Source: JBLNBN01 sp050260015
GTDB taxonomy: Bacteria > Bacteroidota > Ignavibacteria > Kapaibacteriales > UBA2268
Reading direction: 5' to 3'
NCBI GenBank assembly: GCA_050260015.1
Contig: JBLNBN010000030.1
Span: forward strand, 1-64,000
DNA: 64,000 nt
Below, piece by piece: positions 17,096 to 25,609 of the stretch. Numbering within the stretch: position 1 is the first letter of the stretch; each line of letters starts with the position of its first letter. A program made the translations under genes and the position numbers. The notes below the pieces were generated by a model. The model was not told where the DNA came from. It was given only the letters and a program-made list of their open reading frames with translations, and did no database searches.

Positions 17096-17226
17096 ATAGC
17101 TTTAAAAATAAGGAGAATTCCTTTAATAAAATAGAGAAATTTGAGGGTTGACGATTGATACGGCCCCTTAACGCAGCCCGCTAAAATTAAACCTTTAAAC
17201 GACGGCAGGCGTCAAAAATATGAAAC

Positions 17227-17248
17227 CGATAAAACAAATTTTTTATCG
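17227..17248. repeat. AT-rich inverted repeat upstream of dacB
   Basis: CGATAAAA (17227-17234) and TTTTATCG (17241-17248) form a perfect 8-bp inverted repeat with a 6-base loop in the 230-bp divergent gap. It may be an operator for dacB or the opposite operon. Nothing else clear is seen in this gap. Confidence 0.35.
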
Positions 17249-17298
17249 TTTTAAATATTATTAAATTGCACCTTTATTCCTGTAGATTCGAAGTTGAG

Positions 17299-19017
17299 AT
17301 GAGAAATATAAATAAGGCCTTTGCTTGGCTACTGTTGTTCCTTATGTGTTCCGGAGAATTATCCCAGGCCGCGAGACCGCCCAGAAGGCGCGCGCCTGCG
17401 CCGAAGGTTGCCGCGCAGCCGCCTGCGAGAATTACGCGGGCGAACCTCCTTCAAGAAATTGAAAAGATACTAAATACAAGCGGACTCAAAAATTCGAAAT
17501 TCGGCGTATCGATATACTCGATCGATAAAAATCAGTTTATATTCCAACGAAATTCGAGCGCCCCGCTGATACCCGCTTCCACTACGAAACTATTCAGCTC
17601 CTTTGCAGCTTTGTCTCTTTTAGGTAAGGATTACCAGGTTCGCACCCAGGTCTATACCGATGCGAAGAAGATCCGCGAATCCACCTTGGACGGCAATTTA
17701 TATATTGTCGGCAAAGGCGATTGTCTTTTGAATATAAACGACGTCGAGGTTCTGGCCGACCAAATTCGAAATTTGGGAATTAAGCGCATCACTGGCGCTA
17801 TCTATGGCGACGGCAGCTTCTTCGACGGCGAATCGAGTCGTTATCAATACAGCGGAGATTTAGACGAAGTCGAGCACCTGCCGCATATTACGTCTCTCGG
17901 CTTAAACAGGAATCAAGTAACCGTGCTGGTAAGCGCGGGTAGAAGCGGCGGACCTGTAAACGTTCAGTTTATACCTAATTCCACTGCGTTTGAAAAAGTT
18001 AATAACGTAACCGCAGGGGGGGCGGCACGGAAGGAAACCGCCGCGCCCTCGAAAAAAGCGAAAACTAAGAGAGCGCAGCCAAAATTAAAACCGGCCAAAA
18101 AAACTAGTAAAAGAAATAGAAAAGGCATAGCGAATAACGTTTATGAATATGAAATAGACGGAACTTACGCGCTTGCCACCGAGCAAATGTGGGGCGACGG
18201 CAATGGACTTACCCTGGCGGCCAGGAAAAAGCGCCGCGGCAGGTCCGCAGGACGCGCGCTTTCCGTAACTTCCCGGAAAGGGGAGGACGGTAAGCAATAC
18301 TTTTACATCTCAGGCTCGGTTCCTGCCGGGGTTACGCGTTCGTTCGTTTTCGATATAGAAGATCCTGTCCTGGCGGCCGCTGGAGCATTCCGCGAAAGGC
18401 TTCGGGCAGGCGGCATTCATATCGACGGGGCTTTCGGCAAAAAATCCACGAAAGATCTGAGCGGTAAAAAAGCCCTAATGGCGGAAATTGGTAAACCGAT
18501 AGCGAACCTTATCGTGCCTCTGAATAAAAACAGCGACAACTATATAGCTGAAAATATATTTAAGCTGGTCGGCTCGACCTGCTCCGATGAAAAATCAAAC
18601 TGGGTCTCGTCCAGACATTACCTGACTCGTATGCTCGACAGCTTGAAAACGCCTTTCCAGGGCTGCGACATCAACGACGGTTCAGGACTATCGCGCAGGA
18701 ACAGGGTAACCTCCGACTCGGAAATTGAGTTGCTTATCCATGCGAAGAAATCATCGTTTTACTCGCTATTCGACTCCTCCCTTTCGATAGCGGGAGTTGA
18801 CGGCACTTTGCGCAACAGGATGATAAACTCCTACGCTCGGGGTAATCTTCATGCCAAAACCGGCACGCATGGAAACGTTAGCGCGCTTGCCGGGTACGTG
18901 CGTACCCGTTCGGGCGAGCTTCTCGCTTTCTCGTTTATCTTTAACGGGGGCTCGGTCGGAACGTACAAGGACATTGAAAACCGTTTGGGGGCTCTTCTCG
19001 CCTCGATAGAGGAATGA
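17299..19017 (+). CDS. dacB: D-alanyl-D-alanine carboxypeptidase/endopeptidase (PBP4 family, peptidase S13)
   Basis: Trims or cleaves peptidoglycan peptides in the periplasm. The 572-residue protein has a signal peptide (to about residue 25, LSQA), an Arg/Pro-rich start of the mature region and all three penicillin-binding motifs: S94-T-T-K97, S412-D-N414 and K520-T-G. A lysine/arginine-rich insertion (about 235-275, KKAKTKRAQPKLKPAKKTSK) interrupts the extra domain typical of PBP4 and is unusual; a second basic patch KKRRGRSAGR follows. The ATG at 17299 is preferred over the in-frame codon at 17266 because it begins the signal peptide. It overlaps the following permease by 4 bases (ATGA). 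Confidence 0.93.
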   Translation: MRNINKAFAWLLLFLMCSGELSQAARPPRRRAPAPKVAAQPPARITRANLLQEIEKILNTSGLKNSKFGVSIYSIDKNQFIFQRNSSAPLIPASTTKLFSSFAALSLLGKDYQVRTQVYTDAKKIRESTLDGNLYIVGKGDCLLNINDVEVLADQIRNLGIKRITGAIYGDGSFFDGESSRYQYSGDLDEVEHLPHITSLGLNRNQVTVLVSAGRSGGPVNVQFIPNSTAFEKVNNVTAGGAARKETAAPSKKAKTKRAQPKLKPAKKTSKRNRKGIANNVYEYEIDGTYALATEQMWGDGNGLTLAARKKRRGRSAGRALSVTSRKGEDGKQYFYISGSVPAGVTRSFVFDIEDPVLAAAGAFRERLRAGGIHIDGAFGKKSTKDLSGKKALMAEIGKPIANLIVPLNKNSDNYIAENIFKLVGSTCSDEKSNWVSSRHYLTRMLDSLKTPFQGCDINDGSGLSRRNRVTSDSEIELLIHAKKSSFYSLFDSSLSIAGVDGTLRNRMINSYARGNLHAKTGTHGNVSALAGYVRTRSGELLAFSFIFNGGSVGTYKDIENRLGALLASIEE

Positions 19018-19832
19018 AAAAGATACCGAAATACATATTGCATGCGGCTTTATTCGCTGTAGCGGCGACTATGCTCTTCCCGTTGTTTTGGATGCTTCTG
19101 CTTTCCCTGAAGAATACGCCGGAAAACTTTTCAACCCTATGGGAAACAATTAATTCCAGGTTTACTTTCAGCAACTATACGGACGCTCTTTCCACGGATC
19201 AATTCTCCGCGTACTTTATTAATTCGATACTGGTCTCGGCGGCGATAACGGCGGGCAACGTTCTTTTCTGCCTAATGAGCGGTTACGCATTGGCCCGCCG
19301 CGAATTCTTCGGCAAGGGCGTTTTGCTTGCGACCGTTCTGGGCGTGCTTATTATCCCGCCGCATATTATCATGATCCCGCTATACAGGTTAATCGTAGAG
19401 TTCGGCTGGATCAATACCTACCAGGCGCTAATTCTACCCTGGATAGTAACCCCGTTCGGGGTGTTCCTCGTCTGGCAATACGTAAAGTCAATGCCGCGGG
19501 AAATAGAATACGCGGCTCGCATCGACGGCGCAGGCGAAATCTATATACTATTTCGAATAGTTATGCCGTTAGCGAAGCCAATATTGACCGCGCTTGCAAT
19601 ATATCAGTTCCTTAATTCGTGGAATTCATTTTTGTTCCCATTCTTGTTTACGAACGATGAGGCCCATCGCACGCTTCCGGTAGGCTTAGCGTTTTATTTA
19701 GGGAAGCAATCAATTGATTGGGGACATTTGATGGCTGGAGCTTCTATTTCTGCTTTGCCTGTGCTAATAATATTTTCTCTCTTTCAACGACAAATTATTA
19801 AAGGCCTTACGGCTGGCTCGCTGAAGGAGTAA
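19014..19832 (+). CDS. carbohydrate ABC transporter permease, MalG-type
   Basis: A 272-residue inner-membrane permease with six hydrophobic helices and the cytoplasmic EAA loop EYAARIDGAGEIYILFRIVMP, the coupling site to an ABC ATPase. Family members form heterodimers with a MalF-type permease and take up sugars or glycerol phosphates with a binding protein. None of those partners is within this window: the gene stands alone, fused translationally (ATGA overlap) to dacB. The substrate is therefore unknown. It may work with subunits encoded elsewhere. Confidence 0.88.
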   Translation: MKKIPKYILHAALFAVAATMLFPLFWMLLLSLKNTPENFSTLWETINSRFTFSNYTDALSTDQFSAYFINSILVSAAITAGNVLFCLMSGYALARREFFGKGVLLATVLGVLIIPPHIIMIPLYRLIVEFGWINTYQALILPWIVTPFGVFLVWQYVKSMPREIEYAARIDGAGEIYILFRIVMPLAKPILTALAIYQFLNSWNSFLFPFLFTNDEAHRTLPVGLAFYLGKQSIDWGHLMAGASISALPVLIIFSLFQRQIIKGLTAGSLKE

Positions 19833-19897
19833 TTGTCGGCCCCGTTTTTTCATTTACAATGAATTTGAAATAAATAATATCACGAATTGGAAATTGA

Positions 19898-20854
19898 ATG
19901 ACTCAGGATAAGATAAAGGTTTTAATCGTCGACGATCAGGCGCTGGTGCTGGACCTGTTGACCCGCGGATTGCAAGCCGATCCGCAAGTGGAAGTAATTG
20001 GGACCGCCACGGACGGCTATTTAGCTCTGAATTTTATAAGCCGTAACAGGCCGGACGTAATCGTCCTGGATATGGAAATGCCGCGAATGAACGGCATCCA
20101 GTTCCTGCATAACTTAATGCCGATTACGCCCATTCCGGTTATCGTTCTCAGCGCGCTGACTGCGAAGGATTCTAAAATAACCCAGGAAGCTTTCGAAGCG
20201 GGGGCCGTGGACTTTCTTCCCAAGCCCGGCTCGGGCGCGAAGGGCCTGCAGGAATTAATCTCCCAGCTGTGGGTAAAGATAAAGATCGCTAGCCAGACTA
20301 ACGTTCAATATCTAAAGAGAGAGAAAAGCTATAAATTGCCCTCGAACGCGCTGGACCGCACAGCACGCTCTAATCAGAGCATTCTCGGTATGGGAGCCAT
20401 GGAGGTAACCAATACGCCGGGAAAGAAACTCAAGATTTTCGCCCTCGGATCTTGCATCGGCCTCTCTATGTTTTGCCCGGTAAAGGGCATAGTGGGCCTG
20501 GCGCACATAGCGTTGCCCACTTCGAAGACCGATCCTGAAAAGTCCGTTAAACTTCCCGGGTATTTTGCCGATACTGGAGTTGCCGCGATGGTGGAGCAGA
20601 TGGCGGAGTTTGGATGTCCTCCGAATAGGATTATTGCCAAGATAGCCGGGGGATCAAAAACGCGGGTTGAATTGGGAGATTACTTCGGCATCGGCCAAAA
20701 GAATACGATCGCCGTCAAAGCTGGACTCCTAAAGCGAGGCATTAAAATTGTAGCCGAGGACCTGGGCGGGGATATTTCCCGCACAGCTTCGGTCGAGGTT
20801 GGCGACGATAAGTTAACGCTTCATTACCCTGATAAAGGGACTTGGAAAATTTAG
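19898..20854 (+). CDS. CheB-type receiver fused to CheD
   Basis: A 318-residue two-domain protein. Residues 5-125 are a receiver with acid pocket D12-D13, phospho-acceptor D58 (VLDMEMPRMNG), S85 and K109; the LHNLMP, SALT and GAVDFLPKP pattern is that of CheB receivers. After a linker, residues about 175-318 are CheD, a glutamine deamidase/CheC partner of chemotaxis, with catalytic-type Cys186 (LGSC) and His203 (GLAHIALP), 17 residues apart as in known CheD. The Thr normally six residues before the Cys is Ile180. The CheB methylesterase domain is absent. This would make CheD activity phosphorylation-controlled. No CheA, CheW or receptor gene is in the window. The start is ATG after a 65-base gap. 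Confidence 0.9.
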   Translation: MTQDKIKVLIVDDQALVLDLLTRGLQADPQVEVIGTATDGYLALNFISRNRPDVIVLDMEMPRMNGIQFLHNLMPITPIPVIVLSALTAKDSKITQEAFEAGAVDFLPKPGSGAKGLQELISQLWVKIKIASQTNVQYLKREKSYKLPSNALDRTARSNQSILGMGAMEVTNTPGKKLKIFALGSCIGLSMFCPVKGIVGLAHIALPTSKTDPEKSVKLPGYFADTGVAAMVEQMAEFGCPPNRIIAKIAGGSKTRVELGDYFGIGQKNTIAVKAGLLKRGIKIVAEDLGGDISRTASVEVGDDKLTLHYPDKGTWKI

Positions 20855-20873
20855 TAATATAGAGGTGATTAAT

Positions 20874-21227
20874 ATGCTGCAGTGGTTTAAATGCAAGGGA
20901 CAAGTCTGGTGCGATCTGTTCAAGCTGGATTTAGAGCATGAATACCTACAAGGCTTTTCTGGAATATATGTTCTTTGGGTTGGCGACGCACCTAGTCGTA
21001 GGGTGTTAAGAGTAGGCTCGGGCAATATTCAAAAAGAATTGCAAGCCGTTAAAAAGGAATTGGCTATGCAAGCGTTTAAGCATTTGGGAATTAGGGTTTC
21101 CTGGGCGGAAATTTCAAATATTAAGCGGCCGGGCGTCGAACTTTACTTTGTTCAGGCTCTCAACCCGGCTATAATTACGGAGCTCCCCAGGGCCATCCCG
21201 GTCAAGGAGAACTTGCCCTGGGAATAG
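20874..21227 (+). CDS. small GIY-YIG-like protein, probably degenerate
   Basis: A 117-residue protein. It resembles a GIY-YIG nuclease fold: GIYVLWVGD near residue 30, RVLRVGSGNIQ in place of the YVG motif, then VSWAEISN and GVELYFVQALNP, where the acidic Glu is kept. The Arg that normally follows the second motif is not visible, and Leu-Arg replaces the Tyr, so nuclease activity is doubtful. The ATG at 20874 is chosen because AGAGGTGA lies 5 bases upstream; a GTG at 20865 is the alternative. It follows the receiver-CheD gene by 19 bases and precedes a strong terminator, so both are likely one transcript. Fold assignment is tentative. Confidence 0.55.
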   Translation: MLQWFKCKGQVWCDLFKLDLEHEYLQGFSGIYVLWVGDAPSRRVLRVGSGNIQKELQAVKKELAMQAFKHLGIRVSWAEISNIKRPGVELYFVQALNPAIITELPRAIPVKENLPWE

Positions 21228-21250
21228 CTTATGCAATATTAGTGAAAAAA

Positions 21251-21282
21251 GAAGGCGTTGAGTATTCAACGCCTTCTTTTTT
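21251..21282. terminator. strong bidirectional terminator
   Basis: Perfect 11-bp stem GAAGGCGTTGA / TCAACGCCTTC with a GTAT loop, flanked by A6 on the left and T6 on the right. It terminates the receiver-CheD operon (+) and the convergent TPR gene (-). Confidence 0.95.
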
Positions 21283-21289
21283 ATAACGC

Positions 21290-23089
21290 TTAGGAGCCTG
21301 ACTCCCTGATTTCTTTAATTAACCGGCGTATTTCCTGCGTATATATCGATTTAGGGTACTTATTCAGTGCCTGAACGAAAGTATTAAGAGCTTCGCTTTT
21401 ATTGCCTTCCTTCAGGTACGAGTTAGCCAGCATGAAATATATCAAATCCCCGTAAATGGAGTCTTCGTTATCGCGCAGCACGCCCTGGAGGATTTCCCGA
21501 CCAGCGGCGTACTCTCCGTTACCAATTTTTATGCCGCCGAGCTTGACCTTCGCCAATTCCAATAATTCTTCGTCGGGATTGTACTTAACTGTCTCGTTCA
21601 GTTTATCGATCGCCGAGGCCGTATCTTTTCTGACCAGGGCGTATTCTGCGGCGGCGAAGGATTTCATAGCCGCGACGAAGTTTTGATTAGATTCGATAAG
21701 CAGCATTTTATTCAATGCGTCGTTGGCTGCATCGGAATTGGAATTTTGAGATAGCTCGGCGAAAATCGTCTTCGCAGAATCTATCGCGCCTTGAAAGTAT
21801 AATATCTCCCCCAATCTATAGGCGGCTAAATCCCTATCGGCCGGGCTTGCAGTCCTTACGTTCCTCTTTATCTGAGCATAAATATTTTGAGCGCCTGCAA
21901 GGTCTCCATCCGACATATCAAGCTCGGCAAGAATTAATTGCGCCGCCGTTGCGGAGTATGTATTTGGAAAGTTCTTGACCAGGTCCTCGAGCTCGTTCTT
22001 AGCCTCCTTAGGCTTTTTATAATGATCCTTTAGCAAATAGGCTATACGCAGCCTCGCTTCAGCGTCCTGCGAGCTCTTTGGATAGGAGGAAATAATTTTG
22101 CGGTAATACTCCATTATTTGTTCGGCCTGCTTAGCGGTCACTTCTACTCCCGAACGAAGCATGTCCTCCATAGTTCTCGCGTAACCGTACATGGCGGAAG
22201 CGGCGTACGGCTGGTCCCGTCCCATGTCCAATATCCGTGAGTACGCTTTCAGGGCAGGATCGTAATCCCCGTCTTTCCTGGCTACGTCCGCAAATGCCAG
22301 TATCGCCCTGCCGCGTTCCTGCCGTAAGGCGTCGAGCATTACTACCGCGTTTAAGGCATCGTCAAATTTACTGACAGAACGCATGAACCAGGAGTACATC
22401 TCAAGAAAATAGGGATTATCTTTATTTTTATCGAACTCATTTCTGAAATAATTATAGAAATACTTTGTCGCTTCATCGTTTATCATAAAGGAGTAGAGCC
22501 GGCCCTGGGCGAGCGAAAGGTTGTCGTCCTGGTTCAGGGCCTTTAGAGTCGCCGCCAGTCCTTCCTTGTAATTTCCCGTCGCTACGTATAACCTGAGCAA
22601 TTCGTTGGTTATTCCCTCCAACTCCCCAAACTCCTTATATGCGGCCTTATACGTTTCTATCGCTTTATCGTACAATCGAAGGGCTATCTGGGTTTGCGCA
22701 AGGGAGACGTAGGCTTCGTCGGATTTGCCGTAATATTTTATTACTTCGTTCCACGCTTTACCCGCCTCGTCGGCTTTGCCGGTTCTCCATAGCAATTCGC
22801 CGTACAAAACGGAATTGCTAAGCGTACGACGCGCTTTATACCTGCCTTCGACCTTAGGAAGCAGTTCGGCGAACTTATTCTGCAACTTCATCGTTCGGGC
22901 GTACGCCTCGAAGTACTTTTCATCGAGCGGGGCCTGGTCGGAGAGCTCTTCGTAAATGCGGGCGGCGTTATTCAGGTCGCCGGATTTTTCATACGATTCG
23001 CCGAGCTTATACTTCTGGTCAAGATCGCCCTGGGAGAAAGCGCCGGCGGAAGCCGTAAAAAGAATTATAACATAAAATAATATTTTCAT
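21290..23089 (-). CDS. exported TPR-repeat protein
   Basis: A 599-residue protein with a signal peptide (MKILFYVIILFTASAGAFSQ) and roughly a dozen tetratricopeptide-like helical hairpins across its whole length, for example KYKLGESYEKSGDLNNAARI and the C-terminal GDLIYFMLANSYLKEGNKSEA. TPR arrays are binding scaffolds; in the envelope such proteins often assist outer-membrane or cell-wall assembly. The open frame extends far upstream through the divergent gene, but no signal peptide would result. ATG at 23104 and 23089 are the realistic starts; 23089 is preferred since a TATTTTTG box (minus strand, 23119-23126) would place the transcript start near 23112. No specific role can be assigned. Confidence 0.82.
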   Translation of the reverse strand: MKILFYVIILFTASAGAFSQGDLDQKYKLGESYEKSGDLNNAARIYEELSDQAPLDEKYFEAYARTMKLQNKFAELLPKVEGRYKARRTLSNSVLYGELLWRTGKADEAGKAWNEVIKYYGKSDEAYVSLAQTQIALRLYDKAIETYKAAYKEFGELEGITNELLRLYVATGNYKEGLAATLKALNQDDNLSLAQGRLYSFMINDEATKYFYNYFRNEFDKNKDNPYFLEMYSWFMRSVSKFDDALNAVVMLDALRQERGRAILAFADVARKDGDYDPALKAYSRILDMGRDQPYAASAMYGYARTMEDMLRSGVEVTAKQAEQIMEYYRKIISSYPKSSQDAEARLRIAYLLKDHYKKPKEAKNELEDLVKNFPNTYSATAAQLILAELDMSDGDLAGAQNIYAQIKRNVRTASPADRDLAAYRLGEILYFQGAIDSAKTIFAELSQNSNSDAANDALNKMLLIESNQNFVAAMKSFAAAEYALVRKDTASAIDKLNETVKYNPDEELLELAKVKLGGIKIGNGEYAAGREILQGVLRDNEDSIYGDLIYFMLANSYLKEGNKSEALNTFVQALNKYPKSIYTQEIRRLIKEIRESGS

Positions 23090-23118
23090 CGCTATCTTTG
23101 TCATTTCGGTTACGATTT

Positions 23119-23126
23119 CAAAAATA
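23119..23126 (-). promoter_or_regulatory. possible -7 box for the TPR gene
   Basis: CAAAAATA on the plus strand is TATTTTTG on the coding strand, matching TAnnTTTG at a sensible distance (about 30 bases) from the ATG at 23089. No -33 TTTG is seen at 17-23 bases. Confidence 0.35.
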
Positions 23127-23176
23127 AAACACTTTAAAGACGTTGTATAAGTCAAAACGATGTAAAATACTAAATT

Positions 23177-25135
23177 GTGAATAGAAAACGAAATCACATA
23201 GCCCGCTTCGTTTACATTATCGCGTTTTTGGTCGTTATTACGAGCGGAAGCGCGCAGCTTTTGACTCCGCCGGACAGTTCCCTGGATCGGGGCAATTTCA
23301 TATCGACAAGGTTCGCAAAGCAATTTCGCGTTTATCAACTTAACAATGAAGCGCGGGGCGCCTTGACGACCGGTAGATTCAACATAGATTTGCAGGCTTC
23401 CTCGGAAAGCGTAATATTTAAGCAGCAGGAATCGAGCCTTCGCGACGAGGCCCGCGCCGCCGTTAAAATGAGCTATTACCTCTTCGAGGGGGCTCTCGGG
23501 AACGAAGCGTATAATTATTCGATCGGAGCCGCTTCCGCTCAATCTATGTATTACTCAACGGATTCCCGTACGGGCGGACTGAGCGACCTAAGGCGTTTGA
23601 ACGGTGCGATAGGGGCGGACTTCAGGCTGCGACGCGCCAATTCAGGAGAAGAGCTGATCGCTGCCAGGCTTATGGCGGGCGGCGAACAAAATCAACTGAT
23701 GAATATTAGCTCTTTTGGAAAAATTCTCGTAGGGGAAACCAGTTTAAACAATATACGTATGGGCGGCTTTGAAGTTTCCGGAACAGCAAGCTACGAGGAC
23801 CTGGAGCTGAGCCTAAATAGAAAGAATCTCGACGCCGCTGTCGGAGCCCGGATCGAAGGCTATGAGGACGAAGCGAATAAGTTGGCATTCTTTTACTCGC
23901 AGACTAAGAGGCGGCGAGATTTTATCGCAGGCGGCGCCAACGGGCCCCAAGATTCGATCGTGATCGAACGGGGAGCTACCGAGGACGCCCGGGCCGGAGC
24001 TGAAGCCGAGTTCCTACTTTTTGAAGGATTCCCTAACAAGCTATCCATCGGTTACAATTCCGAGCAAATAGATAAAGAATACAATCGTACCGATCCCTTG
24101 AATACGCTGACCGCGGCAAATAGGGAGCTGAAGCGCGACGAATTTCTGATTTCCTATCTCGGAACGTTAAGCTTTAGCCCGGCCGCGCTGTATTTTACGA
24201 TTAATTACGGCGCGCGGGACGAGAGGAATTTTTTGCATAACGCGCGCAAGTTGGACGCGGTTACGTTCAATAAGCTAAATGAATTGGAACGGCAAAAGGA
24301 TAACTCATCGTCGCGATTGGACGCGCTGGGTTCGGCCGATATAGCTTTAGGAGCGAACAACGCGATTAAATTGCAGTACGCCGCAGGGATACTTAGGTAT
24401 AACACTCCCTCCCAGGCAAATTCCGACGATCGGGACGAATTCTCGAGTTCGGCGCGGGTAACCATATCGCGCAGGCATAGCGAATATCTAACGGTATTCT
24501 TAGCCGGGGAAGCTATCGCTAACCACAGGGTGTACCTGAAGGCTTCCAGGAGCTCAGGAAATTATTGGCGAAGAATATTCAGGCTGGCGCCGTCCGCCGC
24601 TTTATCGTACCGCACATGGACGTATAATTCGACGTTCGAGGTAATGGCAAACTATACGGCATACGACTTTGAAACGTCGGGGCAGCAAGCGCGCAGCGAC
24701 AGTTACAGGCTCCTCGGCTGGAGAGATTCGCTTAGAATAGATTTAGGCAAGGATTTTGCTTTTAACTTAAGTAATTCATTGCAGTACTCCGAGCGCGGAA
24801 GGCTATTCTGGAGCGAATATTCGGAAATGCCCCAAGCGAATGAATTGATGTACTTCACCAGGTGCATGCTGTCGGAAAAAATTGGGGAGTCAAGCTCCGT
24901 CGGGGTCGGCGCGCGGTATTTTAAGTTGCTGCAGGGCGCCTTCACGGACTATTCGAAATTGAAGACGAAAACGACTCATTCAGTCGGGACGATATCCCCG
25001 GAAACAATGATATCGCTTTTATTTACGTCAAAAACAATAATATATCTAAATGGGTGGTTGGATATGATTTACGACGTAAGGGGAAACATGACCACCAATC
25101 CGACATTACTAATAAATACCGTTATATATTTATAA
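23177..25135 (+). CDS. predicted outer-membrane beta-barrel protein, function unknown
   Basis: A 652-residue product with a signal anchor or signal peptide (RFVYIIAFLVVITSGSAQ) followed almost entirely by alternating amphipathic segments with aromatic ends (FALYF-type strands such as SPAALYFTINYGARDER, and terminal TLLINTVIYL). This is the look of a large outer-membrane barrel without a TonB plug. No family is recognised. The start is GTG at 23177. It is divergent from the exported TPR gene (about 87 bases), and 11 bases before an RsbW-like kinase gene, an odd pairing of envelope and regulatory functions. Confidence 0.7.
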   Translation: MNRKRNHIARFVYIIAFLVVITSGSAQLLTPPDSSLDRGNFISTRFAKQFRVYQLNNEARGALTTGRFNIDLQASSESVIFKQQESSLRDEARAAVKMSYYLFEGALGNEAYNYSIGAASAQSMYYSTDSRTGGLSDLRRLNGAIGADFRLRRANSGEELIAARLMAGGEQNQLMNISSFGKILVGETSLNNIRMGGFEVSGTASYEDLELSLNRKNLDAAVGARIEGYEDEANKLAFFYSQTKRRRDFIAGGANGPQDSIVIERGATEDARAGAEAEFLLFEGFPNKLSIGYNSEQIDKEYNRTDPLNTLTAANRELKRDEFLISYLGTLSFSPAALYFTINYGARDERNFLHNARKLDAVTFNKLNELERQKDNSSSRLDALGSADIALGANNAIKLQYAAGILRYNTPSQANSDDRDEFSSSARVTISRRHSEYLTVFLAGEAIANHRVYLKASRSSGNYWRRIFRLAPSAALSYRTWTYNSTFEVMANYTAYDFETSGQQARSDSYRLLGWRDSLRIDLGKDFAFNLSNSLQYSERGRLFWSEYSEMPQANELMYFTRCMLSEKIGESSSVGVGARYFKLLQGAFTDYSKLKTKTTHSVGTISPETMISLLFTSKTIIYLNGWLDMIYDVRGNMTTNPTLLINTVIYL

Positions 25136-25146
25136 ACGGATTAAAA

Positions 25147-25581
25147 ATGGAAGAATATTTGTTCCGCAGTCTTAATAGATTGCCAAGCGAGAAGGACTCA
25201 ATAAATATAATTATCCCGCTTTTAAAGGATCTGAGGGAGACAGTAGGACTGCGGGAGGATCAGTACTTTAATTTACTCGTAGCCGTTACCGAAGCCGTTA
25301 ACAATGCGATTGTCCATGGCAATAGGATGAGGGGGGATAAATCCGTCGACCTTATTATAAGCGCAAACGATACCGAGGTTCGAATTGAAGTATGCGACCA
25401 GGGCGAGGGATTCAATCCCGAGGATATTGCCGATTGCCTGCATCCCGACAATATCTTAAAAGACAGCGGGCGCGGTATTTTCCTGATCCGTTCGCTAGTC
25501 GACCAGGTTTGCTTTAAGCCCACTAAGAACGGCACGAAAATACTTATGATTATATATTATAAGAATATCCAGGAAGTTTAA
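25147..25581 (+). CDS. RsbW-like anti-sigma factor / serine-protein kinase (HATPase_c_2)
   Basis: A 144-residue GHKL-type kinase of the RsbW/SpoIIAB kind: N-box VAVTEAVNNAIVHGN, G1 box VCDQGEGFNPE and lid SGRGIFLIRSLVDQV. Such proteins bind a sigma factor or other partner and phosphorylate a STAS antagonist. The real start is the ATG at 25147; the frame is open further upstream, inside the barrel gene. No STAS gene follows on this strand, but a STAS protein and a second RsbW-like gene lie on the other strand at 27053-27874, so it could share that antagonist. Cotranscription with the coiled-coil gene 28 bases downstream is likely. Confidence 0.88.
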   Translation: MEEYLFRSLNRLPSEKDSINIIIPLLKDLRETVGLREDQYFNLLVAVTEAVNNAIVHGNRMRGDKSVDLIISANDTEVRIEVCDQGEGFNPEDIADCLHPDNILKDSGRGIFLIRSLVDQVCFKPTKNGTKILMIIYYKNIQEV

Positions 25582-25609
25582 CAACCAATTAAAAACAATA
25601 GCCTGACCT

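Noticed and set aside
19898..20854. Reading it as an intact CheB
   Set aside because: The receiver is CheB-like, but the second domain has GSC and AHIALP, which are CheD motifs, and no CheB Ser-His-Asp catalytic region.
23105..23542. Long N-terminal extension of the TPR gene
   Set aside because: The extension crosses the divergent barrel gene and would bury the signal peptide; the start at 23089 (or 23104) is the sensible one.
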